Below, in pieces: positions 45,263 to 56,568 of a stretch of DNA of 64,000 bases. Position 1 is the first letter of the stretch. Each line of letters begins with the position of its first letter. Made by a program: the position numbers and the translations under genes. The stretch covers positions 188,001-252,000 of the forward strand of contig JAJEKV010000180.1 in assembly GCA_021234155.1 (NCBI GenBank), written 5' to 3'. Source of the DNA: Isoetes taiwanensis (Eukaryota; Streptophyta; Lycopodiopsida; Isoetales; Isoetaceae). The notes beneath the pieces are model-generated. The model saw only the letters and a list, made by a program, of their open reading frames with translations, was not told where the DNA came from and searched no databases.

Positions 45263-47788
45263 TCAAATGGTCTTTGGTGGTTTCTTTGCCTGTATCACAG
45301 CCTCATGTAGCTTGCCCAACATCATACTGAAAGTGCACCTGCAGTTTGCAACATCCACCTTTCCAAACCAATCAGGGGTCACCTGCATAGTGAAGCGTAC
45401 TTAGCATAAACAATGAATATAGTGAACTCCAGAAAATCATACAATACACGGTTTTTACCTGAACAGGCCGAATTTGTAGATCATTTAGAACAAAGTCCCT
45501 AATGAAACACCGTGCATATAAAAGAGTATACACTCCACAGTCTGAACCATTTTCTTGCTCAGGACAACGCATTTCCACCGGTTGGATGTCAACCCATTCT
45601 GGGGCAGGGGTGTCCCAAATTTGATGGACGTCTTTGATCAACCTGGAGACATGTGGAACTATCAAATTTCAGAATTATATAACTACAGAATTGGGAACAT
45701 AGTAATAGAAATAGTAACAGGATGCATACTCGCATATTTCACGTGATATCTCAGCAGCATGCCAATTTCTGAGGGAGTCAAAATGCAGCAAAGTGGGATG
45801 TGGAGCTCCAAGAGTCCGGCAGACTTCCCAATCGGCACAATAAACATATAGGCTCCAATGATGGCTGCAATTAATCAATCAGAATTAACTACTTATAAAC
45901 ATATCATAAATTATGAATAACCAAAGTCTTTGGAGAGGATAACCTTCTACAAACAGGCAGCCAATAGAAGAGGGGTGGCTCTCGGGGTTTGGCAGGAATC
46001 AGCTTCCTCCAGATGGACTTAACCTTCTTCATGTACAGGTCCACAATGGCCGGGTGGAAGAAGACATGAGATCTTCTCCTCGAGACCGGTATCGTATGAG
46101 AGACAACCCTGTAAGATTTATGAATTCAGTGCAAGAATGAAATAAATGAGAAAGAGTGACACTTACATGAGATACGCTCCCACGCATTGCTCATTCAGCC
46201 AAGATTGTCCCATCTTCTCAGGAATATCCGTACCTGGATGCTCGAATGAGAAGGCCTCACCTTGATCTATCACAAACTCACCTTTTGGATCCGAGACCGT
46301 AGGCCAAAGTGCGCTCCTCAAATGGACAGGCCATTGTGCATTGTAGGCGAGAATTGGAGCAGATTTGGTGCTCTTTCCCTTCTTTCTTTGGTTAGCCCAT
46401 TCCAAAGTGATGAGGTCCTCCAAGTGCATAAAAAAATCAAAAGAAAGAAGGAAGTCATCTGTCATGGTCACCACTGTTCTCCTGATTACCTCGGGATCAC
46501 CAATACCTCTGTCATCTTCCAATACCAAGTATGTGGATATCTGGTGCACGGGTGATGAAGCAGCACCCACTTGTTCGGATGAGAGAAATTCAGAACCGAT
46601 CCTCAACTTTGGTTTTTGAGGTGCTTTCAAAGACATCCCAGCAGCTATAGACTTGCTTAGCATAGTAACCGGTGTGGAAGGGGATCCATGCTCGCTGCTG
46701 CTCCACTCAAACCTGCCACAGTGAAGTAATTTGGTCTGCAAACCCTCCTTGCAAGTTTCTATATTACCCAAAGCTTCTCGGTCCACCCACTCTTTTCTGT
46801 CCACATCATCCAACCCATAATTTTGTGCAATGTACTTCTCATACTGTGCAATTTTTTGTTCTTTCATTCTCTCTCACTCCAACCTCCTCCGAGCAACATA
46901 ATCCTCGACATATTGCACCAAAGTTTTCTCCTTGTCCTCACCGTCTGGAATGTTCTCGAGCATAGCCCGACCACAACCCAAAGCAAGTTCCCGGCATCTC
47001 TTCAAAAATCTGTAGAGATTAACCTTATACTTGTATTCCGGATCAAAGGCATTCCTCAAATTGTATTGCTGCATGTCCCGCCCTTCCCTTCTCTTTTGCT
47101 TCACTACGGGCAGCCTTTTTCTACCCTTTGGAGCCCCTGCTACAACAACGTCCCATTCATGCACCTTAAGGAGGTGCTCCTGCAGCCTCTGCTTTTTTAC
47201 AGAGGACCATACACAACCATGAAACAAACAAATATGCTTTGCCTTCTTCCTACTGTAGTAATACCTGCGTTCCCAAGCTGCTTCGTCGATCTCCGAGTCC
47301 TCATCTGAGTAGGCTGCTACCACTTCAGAAGCCATGGGTTTCCCCCGAATTGGGCTGACCCTCTCTGCCCGCTTGACTTTCTTGATCACTCTCAATGAGC
47401 TCGGATGCAAAGGAGTTATATGTTTTTCCTCCTTTGCCTTTGCCTTGGCTTTCAGAGCCCGAGCCCGGGCTACTTCCATCATCTCCTTCTCCTCTGGGAA
47501 AAAATGCTCTTCATTGCCCTCATTCTCTTCTACAACATAATCCGGATCACTATCCTCCGGATCTGCCTCTTCTTCCTCACTTTCCACTTCCATTCCTTTT
47601 GACCAATCTGCTTCATCCCCTTCCTCTGCGGAGAATTCCCCTGCCGATATAGAAGTAGGATGAGCTCCCACTATCATCCTCACTCCCATTTTCTGGCCCT
47701 TGGGCACCTGCTGCACCTGCTGTACCTGCTGTGCCGGAACCGCCATGGCGCCTGCTCTACCGCCACAACCGGAACCGGATGCCGCCAT
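45263..47788 (-). pseudogene. Ulp1-like SUMO protease (C48 peptidase) gene in the Mutator-like region, one premature TGA
   Basis: Five exons with canonical GT-AG borders and consistent phase: 47788-46167, 46108-45944, 45864-45730, 45642-45459, 45382-45263. Start chosen at 47788 (MAASGSGCGG); the same frame is open to 47938. Exon 1 has acidic and basic low-complexity stretches and one C2H2 finger (CLFHGCVWSSVKKQ..H..H, about 47230-47160). The protease core is split over exons 2-5: VFFHPAIVDLYMKK, catalytic His in SHHWSLYVYC, catalytic Asp in LLHFDSL, and Gln and Cys in PEQENGSDCGVYTLL. It would cleave SUMO-type isopeptide bonds. TGA at 46876-46874 in exon 1 interrupts RRRLE-(R)-ERMKEQK; a single C-to-T in CGA explains it. 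Everything else is intact, so it died recently or the stop is a variant. Plant Kaonashi-type MULEs are known to carry Ulp1-like genes. Confidence 0.88.
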
Positions 47789-48063
47789 AGCGCACACCAA
47801 TATCGCCGGAATCGATCCACAATAGCGCACACCAATAGAACCCTGTTTTTTCAAAAGAGTGCACTGCACTGATACAACAGCCCTGTTTTTTTGAAAGAGT
47901 GCTCTGGTACAACAGTTAGGTGTGTTTGGGCAGGACAACTATTGTCAGATCATTAGATACGCCCCAATTTAAAAATCAGATGATGATAGTTCTGACAGGC
48001 CAGATGACAGAAATTGACATATACCAGAATGTTTGAGAATATCATAAATAAAGCTTTCACGGC

Positions 48064-48715
48064 CCTGAAATACCATGGTATAAGGCCAGAAATACCAATG
48101 GTAAATGGCCAGAGATACCATGATATATGGCCTGAAATACCATGGTGTGTTCCTAGTAATATCATATTCAATTGCATGGTCTATGTCTGGAAATACCTTG
48201 GTCTATGTCTGGAAATACCTTGGTCTATGTCTGGAAATACCATGGTCTATGTCTGGAAATACCATGGTACCATGGCAAGAAATACCATGGTCTATGGCAA
48301 GAAATATCATGGGCTATGTATGTCTGGAAATACCATGGTACCATGGCAAGAAATACTATGGTCTATGGCAAGAAATACCATGGTCTATGTCTGGAAATAC
48401 CATGGTCTATGGCAAGAAATACCATGGTACCATGGCAAGAAATACCATGGTCTATGGCAAGAAATACCATGGGCTATGTATGTCTAGAAATACAATGGTA
48501 CCATGGCAAGAAATACCATGGCAAGAAATACAATGGTCTAGTCAAAGTTTAATAGTTCTATTGATGAAAAACATTTTATATTGTCACAGCCTTAGGACTA
48601 TGTCAATTTTTAGGTGGCAATAGTTGTATTGCTCTAAAACAACTTATGTTGTGTTAACCTCAGTGGTCATCGCCAGAAATACCATGTTATTCATGGACAG
48701 AAATACCGTGTCACT
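48064..48715 (-). repeat. Minisatellite array B, ~22-bp unit, inverted relative to array A
   Basis: On the plus strand the unit is GAAATACCATGGTCTATGTC or GAAATACCATGGTCTATGGC, plus TG or AA, about 20 copies to 48540, then degenerate copies to 48715. Reverse-complemented, CCATGGTATTTCTTGCCATA matches the CCTTGGTATTTCTTGCCA variant of array A. ATACCATGGTAT at many junctions is a perfect palindrome. Confidence 0.93.
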
Positions 48716-50039
48716 CCAGGCAACCCCTTTAGAACAATCACATCTGTCCGCTTCAAAACTTAGAGGCGCCTTTTCGAGGAGTGCTCAGTGTTCTCTGTTC
48801 CCCATCGCCGCTCCTTTCTTTTTGCCCATGCAAGTTTCATTGTGGATTTAATACCTCGGCTTCGAATTTCTTTGACGCATGTCCTTTTGTCTTATTGCTG
48901 AATAAAAACCTGAATCGATACACCCTTTCGTTTTTTTTTAATGCACACTTGGCATGCCGTGTGGCACAATCCGAGCCGCCCATGTTTGATGCATGACATA
49001 CATACTTACAGGATAATTTTATTATATATATACAAGTTTTTATACTATGACAGAGTATATCAAGTTGACTTGTCATTTGTGATTGAAATTTTGGTATATG
49101 AACCTATTGTGTACAAAGAAATAAAAAAGTCGAACTAAATTTGAACTAAACTCTAGTTACTCACCATGAAGTTGAACCAACACAAAGCATTGCGGCGTCT
49201 TATGCGAAAGTTTCCTAACATGTAAAGTTCCCTAATTTTGCCATGCATGCCCCTACTTCCCCCCATTAGGTGGCGAGTATAATCCAAGTTTCTATACAAT
49301 TTATAAGTTTGCCAACATTCCATTAAGACTGCCCAATATTCTGCAAAGATTTTGTAAGATTCTTTGAGGTTTTCAAGGAATCTATTAAGATTTTGAAGGT
49401 ACTGCAAGTATTCCTTAAGATTATACAAAGATACACTACAAAACACATCCAATGTGAATGATATATGCAAATTCCTTTAAGATCCCTCTAGAAAACAATA
49501 ATAAAATATCTCCTCCGCATTTTAAGTTACTTACTGACAATGCAGAACCTCGGGTTAAGGGTTGTGGTCTTTTTACTACCGACAATCAAGGGAACACATG
49601 GTCAAAAAAGTCAATGGCAGGATCGCCACCAAATTCTTCAATTATTTTGCATGTTGTACCTATTAGGGATCCTTATTGGGCTTCCAATTAAAATGATTCA
49701 AAATTTTAGTCCCAAAACCAGATTTGAACCAATTAAATGAGACAAAGCACTATAAATGAATGCATGGTCAAATGATTAGAATGCTTGCCATACGTGTGTG
49801 TAAGACATTATGTAAAGGGAAGCATGATGGAGTTATTAGCATACTCCATGCATTGCCAACGTTCCAATGATTGCCCATTTTCCATTGAATCCTCAGGGTG
49901 AAAATATCGTTACCCTGGTTTTGGTTGATTCCATCGTGGTGAATACTTTCCCGCAGAATCACAGACCCTCCGGGAACGGGATCCGTTCCGGCGGCCCCGT
50001 TATCCGTACCTGACAGTACGACCGTCCATTCTATACTTC
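48716..50039. other. Intergenic gap between Mutator-like regions
   Basis: No recognised gene. 49860-50040 contains GGAATC-like phrases leading into the next minisatellite and may include the end of the second Mutator-like element. A tRNA box-A-like GGTCAAATGATTAGAATGC at 49768 has no partner box B. Confidence 0.4.
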
Positions 50040-50470
50040 CCCGTGGAATCACAACGATAGACTACTGCCCGACGGAATCACCAAGTAAGTATTCCACGCG
50101 ATGGAATCACCACGTGAGTATTCGACGCGATGGAATCACATTTCTAGTATTCCGCCGGACGGAATCACGACGATGGAATACCGCCGGATGGAATCACCCG
50201 TCACGGATCCCACGGCACGGAATCACCAACATGCTATACCGCCGGACGGAATCACTGACTTGTTATTTCGTCGGACGGAATCACCATATTCTGATTCCTT
50301 TCGACGGAATCACCCAGATGGGATTCCTCCCGGCGGAATCACCCAGATTGGATTCCGTCCGGCGGAATCACCACAATCTGATTCCATCTGACGGAATCAC
50401 CAAAATGTTATTCCGTCCCGCAGAATCACATCACCGTGAGAATCAACCGGATGGAATCACCCAGGTGGAA
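50040..50470 (+). repeat. Minisatellite array C (GGAATCACC core, ~16 units), copy 1
   Basis: Units of about 28-33 bp have CGGACGGAATCACC alternating with ATTCC, for example CGGACGGAATCACCATATTC, so each repeat can pair with its neighbour (GGAAT/ATTCC). Located just upstream of the second Mutator-like transposase gene. Long open frames through it are periodicity artefacts. Confidence 0.92.
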
Positions 50471-50710
50471 TTCCGCCAGACGAATGCACTGGAGGTACGA
50501 AGTTGCATGTTCGACACGTCTCAACATCGAGACCGCATTCATGGACCAGATCGACGGCCATGGTGTCGTCGTGAGTCCAACCCGCAGGAATTTAAAAAAT
50601 GTGCATTCCCCGTACCCATGTTCGAACCATGCGATGGAATCACCTTCTCTGTTCATCCGATGGAATCACCTCGCATTCCTCTGCTCGACGACGGCAGCGG
50701 GGAGCTCGGG

Positions 50711-51832
50711 ATGGATCTGGACGAGAAGATCGAGGAGGTTAGTGCCTGGAACAACTGATTTCCATGTCCTTGCAGTGGGGCAAGCTCTGATAGCATTTTT
50801 ATTGACAGCTGCAATCAGGCATCTGGCAAACAGACCCTGCAGAAGGGCATTTTGATCACAAATCGACTACCCCGGTTATGTTAGAGCACCGAGTCCCTCA
50901 ATCACAAGGAGGAGGTACTCAACCGGTTTGGTTGTGCCACATTCCCACCTCACGGGTTGGGGATTTCATAGCTGGGGAGCAAAAACGTGGGGAAGCACCA
51001 TGCAGTTTCTACATAAGAAGCTCTCAAAGGAATAAAGAGCTATCCAAACCGGGCAAAGGTTCATATCTGACTTTGAAGAGGTGTGAATTTCCTTTCCACG
51101 GCTTGTGATAATTTGTTTGGATTTTAAAGCATGTCCGATTCATTCCCGGTTCAACAAAGGTACTTTGTGTGTCTTTGGGCCGGAAGACAATTCCAGAACA
51201 CTCATGTTGTTGAGGATCGACGCCCCCTCCGTGCCAAAGAAGGAAGAGGATTGAGAGAGGGAGAGTGTTAGAAGGGGTTGCCAATGTCATTTTACTTTGA
51301 AGCAGCTCTATCTTCTTCCCAATTGCACTCAAATTACCTACCACAAATGGGATCATGTGAACCCGCAAAGAAGGTGCAATCCGCCATGGTAAAGCACAAC
51401 CTATTGAGAAAGGGTTGAGGTATAGGCTAGCACCATGGCTCTCTACCAAAAGAAAGAATGGATCAAATGCGAAGCTAGTGCACTATATAACACCTAGAAT
51501 GGTGATGAACATCCACCAAGAGAGGGTGAACTTGAAGAAGGATGTGGTCGGTTTGGAGGGGTCATTCCAGGGGGCGACATGTTGAAGATGCATGATGTCT
51601 ACAATATTAATAAATTGGTGGCTCGAAATGTATGGAAGTTGCATGAAGACCAAGCAACAAGCGTCCACATGTGGGTCCAACAACACCAAGATTGTGTCTT
51701 CCACTATGAACAAGGTGACATCTTTCAACTTGGGGTCATGACTCCCATTCAAAGGGATGCCATGGTGAGATTTGGAAAGGATAGAGCTATATGCCTTGAC
51801 TCCACCTACAAGACAGCGCATCAAGGCTATTG
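50711..51832 (+). pseudogene. Second Mutator-like transposase gene, 5' part, copy 1
   Basis: Homologous to the intact-frame copy at 56569-57692 but with several small indels (near 50870, 51120-51260, 51385 and 51465), so no single frame is kept. The N-terminal HIPTSRVGDFIAGEQ block and the VHMWVQQHQDCVFHYEQGD block are clear. Interrupted at about 51832 by LINE sequence directly after LDSTYKTAHQGYW, the first catalytic region. Confidence 0.85.
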
Positions 51833-52800
51833 GCGGTAACTTTTTTCTAATATTATTTGATGATGAGAAAGCTGTGGAGAAGATAGTCTCCAGAGGAGTG
51901 GATCGTTTTGCAGGGGAGTTTGTGTTATATCAATATTATACTCCAGGTTTTACCCCAGATAAAATGTCTGCCGTTAAACTCCCCTGTTGGTTTGAGATAG
52001 AACAACTGCCACCGGATATGCTAGATCCAGAATTTTTAATTGCCATAGCAAAGAACTTAGGGTCTTATATAACCCATTCGATAGCAAAGGGCCCAAGGAT
52101 CTGTGTGGGTATCACAGCAGCGGAGGGTATTCCGCAGTTTACTATCGTGCAAAGCGGGATATATTACTCTTTGTTCAAGTTAAGACTCATAAACGGATGG
52201 GAAATTAGAAGGATGTTTCCCACAATGGACTGCTTCATGTTCAGGAGAGAAACACAAGGCAATGTGAAAGTGGCGGATGAAAAGGCAACAAAACTAAATG
52301 AGGAGAAAACTGAGAGGGATCACTTAAACTCAGGTGAAATGGTACATGAAAATACTTTAACCTCTAAAGATAATCTAGAACTAGGGAAGGAGCAAGTGCG
52401 AGAGAAGGACATAGAAAATAAATTGGAGCAAGTGAATCAGGAAGAATGGGCGATAGTGCAGCACAAAAGTGGAGGCAGACTTAAAAATCAAATGCGAAAG
52501 AGGCTGCCTAATTCAGTAGGCTCCACAAAAATTCTCAAAGGTTACAATTGTTCTAATAATAATACAACAATAGTGAACCACGATAAGGAAGGGGCCACTG
52601 AGCATATGGCAATAGAATGTCAAGGTGTTAATGGGGAATTCCCAGTACACAATAACAGATGGGCTGATTTGCCAATGGATGAAAGCATGGAGATTTATGA
52701 AGGTATGGAGAATCTTGTTGGTGAAACGTCAAGAAAAAGGAGAATCACATCAGGACAGGAAGAACAATATTGTGAAGCGACACTCACCCGAACAATATAA
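51829..52800 (+). pseudogene. LINE ORF1 (DUF4283 nucleic-acid-binding), 5'-truncated, copy 1
   Basis: Begins inside a DUF4283 domain (GGNFFLILFDDEKAVEKI, PCWFEIEQLPPDMLDPEFL, GPRICVGITAAEGIPQF). A Lys/Glu-rich tail of about 200 residues follows. No zinc knuckle is present, unlike many plant L1 ORF1 proteins. ORF1 proteins coat LINE RNA. The upstream ATG at 51772 belongs to out-of-frame transposase sequence. Copy 1 lacks 18 bp present in copy 2 near 52228. Confidence 0.85.
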
Positions 52801-52811
52801 TATATTCTCTA

Positions 52812-55800
52812 ATGGAGCAAAAAATCTTAAGCTGGAATATCAGGGGGGTAAAATCCTCTGAGGCCAAAGGCAGTAGACTTTCTCTAGCACTGAAAAAAAT
52901 TTGTCCAGATATTATTTGTCTGCAGGAGCATAAATGTAAAAGGGAAGAAGTAGGGGTTTTGCTCAATATAGTGGGGAATGAGTACGTGGGCATTATATCC
53001 TCTAGTGGCAGTTCTAGCGCAGGAACCTTCATTGCTTGGAAGAAACAACTGAAAGTTTTATCGACATATACTGATCATTTTGGGAGGTGCGCAATAGTAA
53101 CATGGTATGCTAATGGTAGAAAATGGGGAGTGATAAATATTTATGCACATAATCAAGCCAAGCAAAGAGCTTCCATGTGGGCCAGTGTGAAGAACAAACT
53201 GAAAAACTTTGACAGAGATATACGGTGGATTATGGTCGGGGACTTTAATATGGTGGAAACTAGTAGCGATAGATATGGGAGCGGGATTGAGGTTGTGCAT
53301 GGATTCGAAAGGGAACAGTGGCTGAACATGCTTAACGAATTAGGATTCATGGAACTACAGGGAGACCCAGGCTTCACGTGGTGTAATGGTTGGATTGGAA
53401 ATGGCAGGGCATATGCACGGCATGATAGATGTTATGTAAACTCCCAGGTCTTGCAAGCAATGAACATATCACTATATCGTCATAATTTCTTAGAGAATTC
53501 TATTTCGGATCATAATCCGCAGATCATATGCTCTTCTGGAGATAATACCTCTAAACGGCTAAAGACAGTATTCAAGTTGAACCCTAGATTTCTTAAAGAT
53601 GCAGATTTTAAAGATCAATGTAAGCAAATTTGGACAACGACTAGCAGAAATAAACAGGGAATGGAAGCAATGATTGCAGCTCTGGCAGCAGTCAAAAAAT
53701 TTGCTAAGGCTTGGGGTCGTAAAAAGGTGGCTGAGGAAAATGCTTTGTTGGAATCACTTTACAAAGAATTGACAGAACTCAAAAGAATTGGCACTAGCAC
53801 AGGTGAAAGGGAAAAGATAGTTCTAGAAAAAATTAAGAGGCTAGAACAAATCAAAATTCAACAAGCAAGGACTAAAGCAGGATTGACGTGGATCAATGAA
53901 GGCGACAAAAGGTTTCTTTTTTAGAGCAGCAAAGCAGAGGAAACAAGCAGCCATATTATCTTCATTACAGGGAGAGGATGGACTCATTATCCGAAATCCA
54001 CAACAGGTGAGGGAGTTCGTCTCTAACCATTTTGAAGACTTTTTTAAGAAGAAGAATGTATACTTTCAAAATTGCTTTGAGGAGTTAATTCTCTCAAAAG
54101 TTGTATCTAAAGTATCTGCTACACAAAGGGAACAGCTAGGACAACCATTATCCGTTGAAGAGTTGCGTGAGGCCGTCTACTCTCTAGCTAAAAATAAATG
54201 TCCGGGTCTAGATGGCATTCCAGCAGAATTCTTTCAAGAATATTGGGAATGGGTACAGCCTCTTGTGTACAATGCTTATCAGGACTTTCTACATGCAGAT
54301 AAACTTGATAGCAAATTGAACACTGGATGTATCACCTTAATCCCAAAAGTGAAAGAACCGAAGTCCATAGGGGATTGGAGACCTATTACTCTGTTATCAA
54401 CCTTTTACAAAATTATAGCAAAAGGTTATGCGGAAAAAATAAAACCTATTCTGGTGGATCATATATCTGATGTCCAGTCAGGATTCATTCCAGGAAGAAG
54501 TATTCTCAGTAATATTGCGGCCGCTTTTGAAGGCATACATTGGGCAAGAAAGACAGGTCAAAAGGTGCTTTACCTAAAACTTGACTTTAAGAAGGCATAT
54601 GACAAAGGTGAGTTGGTCCTTTTGGATAAGATGTTGCTTGCTTTTGGCTGCGACAGAGTTTACCAAAGATTGTGGCAAAGCCGTTGAAAATCGCGCATCC
54701 GCGGCTAGTTTTGGGAGACACCTCCCCTATCTTCAACGTAGCGAGGGCATTAGACAAGGATGCCCCTTGGCGCCTTTCCTTTTAACATTGTGGCGTAAGG
54801 ACTATCTCAAGTGCTACTTGCGCAGTAAAAAGATAGGGTTATAACAGGTTACGATGTCGATGGATCGCAACAAATCTGTCGAATCAATACTACGATGATA
54901 CTTTTTGTTTGTAGAAGCCTCTAAGATAATCTCATGAATGTGAAACAATTCATCGGACTCTTTCGATAGCATCGGTTGTTTTCTCAATTGGGAAAAATGC
55001 GCAGCTATTTGGCCATTAGATGAGCCCCTTCCGACTCATGTCACCACTTTCCCTTGGACCATAGTACTGTTGGGTCTTCATCGGTTGCTCGGCATTCCAA
55101 TCGGGTAGGCACTTCATCTTCGGGTTATGGGATGAGATCTTGCTCAGTTTAGACAAACATTTGAGATGGTGGAAGGTCAATAAAACTCTCCATGGCGTGT
55201 AGGATCGTTGTAGCTAAGTCGGTTAGCAAGACTCATATTTATCTTTGCATCGGTGCTATTGGCTCCCCGAGTCAAAACTAGCGCTTAACAAAATGGTGCG
55301 AAATTTTGTTTGGGGTGGAAATGAGGAAGGAGCAAATGTCAAAGTAGCGTGGAGAAAGTGTTTGAGATCCAAAACTCAAGGGGGACTAGGAATGCTCGAT
55401 TTTAAGTTGCACAGTAAGATCCTAGTCTGTAAATTCATGTGGGAAATTCTCCAACAGGACTCAAAATCTCCGGGCCTTGAACTTTTAAAACAATCACTAA
55501 GTCACTGTACACCTTGCAGAAAACCATTTCATAAAGCAGAGCTACCCTGGGCCCTCTTTTATAAATTGAGGCCATATGCAAGAGCTTCTCCATTTCTTAA
55601 AGGACTATTAAAAGCCTGGGAGGTAGTAAAAGTTCTATGGCGCCTGGATATAAAAAATTGTACCTCTGTGTCTATGCCTTTGTGGTGGCTGCAAGTGGAA
55701 ACCAACAGAGGCCGCGTGCCACTTTTCTCGGTGGTGAACAAAAGAACACAAAATAGATGGATTGGGGCAGGTTTATCTTGCATTGGAGATTGGTATCGAA

Positions 55801-55908
55801 GTGGGGTACAATGTTCCTGGGAGTCATTCCAAAGCAAGTTTAACTTGAGAACATGTGATAAGCGAATTTGGAACATGGTATGTCATAATATTCCCCTTAT
55901 GCGGTTCC
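52812..55908 (+). pseudogene. LINE ORF2 (endonuclease, reverse transcriptase), copy 1, cut by duplication junction
   Basis: ATG 11 bp after ORF1. Endonuclease motifs are intact: SWNIRGV, CLQEHKC, VGDFNMV, ARHDRCYVN and SDHNP. Frame breaks at 53905-53924 (an extra T in a T-run, shared with copy 2), then RT begins (KNKCPGLDGIPAEFFQ, DWRPITLLSTFYKIIAKGYA, SGFIPGRSIL, KLDFKKAYD). From 54605 to about 55260 many one-base indels destroy the frame and alter the YADD region. Frame then resumes (KMVRNFVWGGNEEGANVKVAW) until the duplication junction at 55908. zf-RVT is absent from this copy. Confidence 0.9.
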
Positions 55909-55921
55909 ACAACGGTAGACT

Positions 55922-56328
55922 ACTGCCCGACGGAATCACCAAGTAAGTATTCCACGCGATGGAATCACCACGTGAGTATTCCACGCGATGGAATCACATT
56001 TCTAGTATTCCGCCGGACGGAATCACGACGATGGAATACCGCCGGATGGAATCACCCGTCACGGATCCCACGGCACGGAATCACCAACATGCTATACCGC
56101 CGGACGGAATCACTGACTTGTTATTTCGTCGGACGGAATCACCATATTCTGATTCCTTTCGACGGAATCACCCAGATGGGATTCCTCCCGGCGGAATCAC
56201 CCAGATTGGATTCCGTCCGGCGGAATCACCACAATCAGATTCCATCTGACGGAATCACCAAAATGTTATTCCGTCCCGCAGAATCACATCACCGTGAGAA
56301 TCAACCGGATGGAATCACCCAGGTGGAA
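55922..56328 (+). repeat. Minisatellite array C, copy 2
   Basis: Same GGAATCACC-core units in the same order as 50064-50470, with only isolated base changes, so both copies descend from one array without turnover since duplication. Confidence 0.92.
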
Positions 56329-56568
56329 TTCCGCCAGACGAATGCACTGGAGGTACGAAGTTGCATGTTCGACACGTCTCAACATCGAGACCGCATTCAT
56401 GGACCAGATCGACGGCCATGGTGTCGTCGTGAGTCCAACCCGCCGGAATTTAAAAAATGTGCATTCCCCGTACCCCTGTTCGAACCATGCGATGGAATCA
56501 CCTTCTCTGTTCATCCGATGGAATCACCTCGCATTCCTCTGCTCGACGACGGCAGCGGGGAGCTCGGG

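Larger units (their letters stand above)
50051..55908 (+). repeat. Tandem duplication unit 1 (5.86 kb)
   Basis: Matches 55909-61805 nearly base for base (offset 5858 at the left end, about 5873 further right because of small indels). The unit contains array C, the 5' exons of a Mutator-like gene and most of a LINE. The junction of unit 1 and unit 2 shares CCACAA/CACAACG, a short microhomology. Confidence 0.95.

Noticed and set aside
46823-47872. Plus-strand frames of 60-160 codons opposite the protease gene
   Set aside because: Shadows of exon 1; no motif and no splicing support.
48014-48623. Three overlapping repeat-protein frames across array B
   Set aside because: Same cause: periodic DNA open in three frames at once.
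49755-49790. tRNA or SINE at a box-A-like motif
   Set aside because: No box B at 30-60 bases downstream.
50040-50470. CRISPR array
   Set aside because: Eukaryotic sequence; units are degenerate, spacers are not unique, and no cas genes occur.
50101-50758. 214-residue frame through GGAATCACC array (DGIT/ESPR repeats), and its twin at 55855-56616
   Set aside because: Minisatellite translation that runs by chance into transposase exon 1; two other frames are also open.
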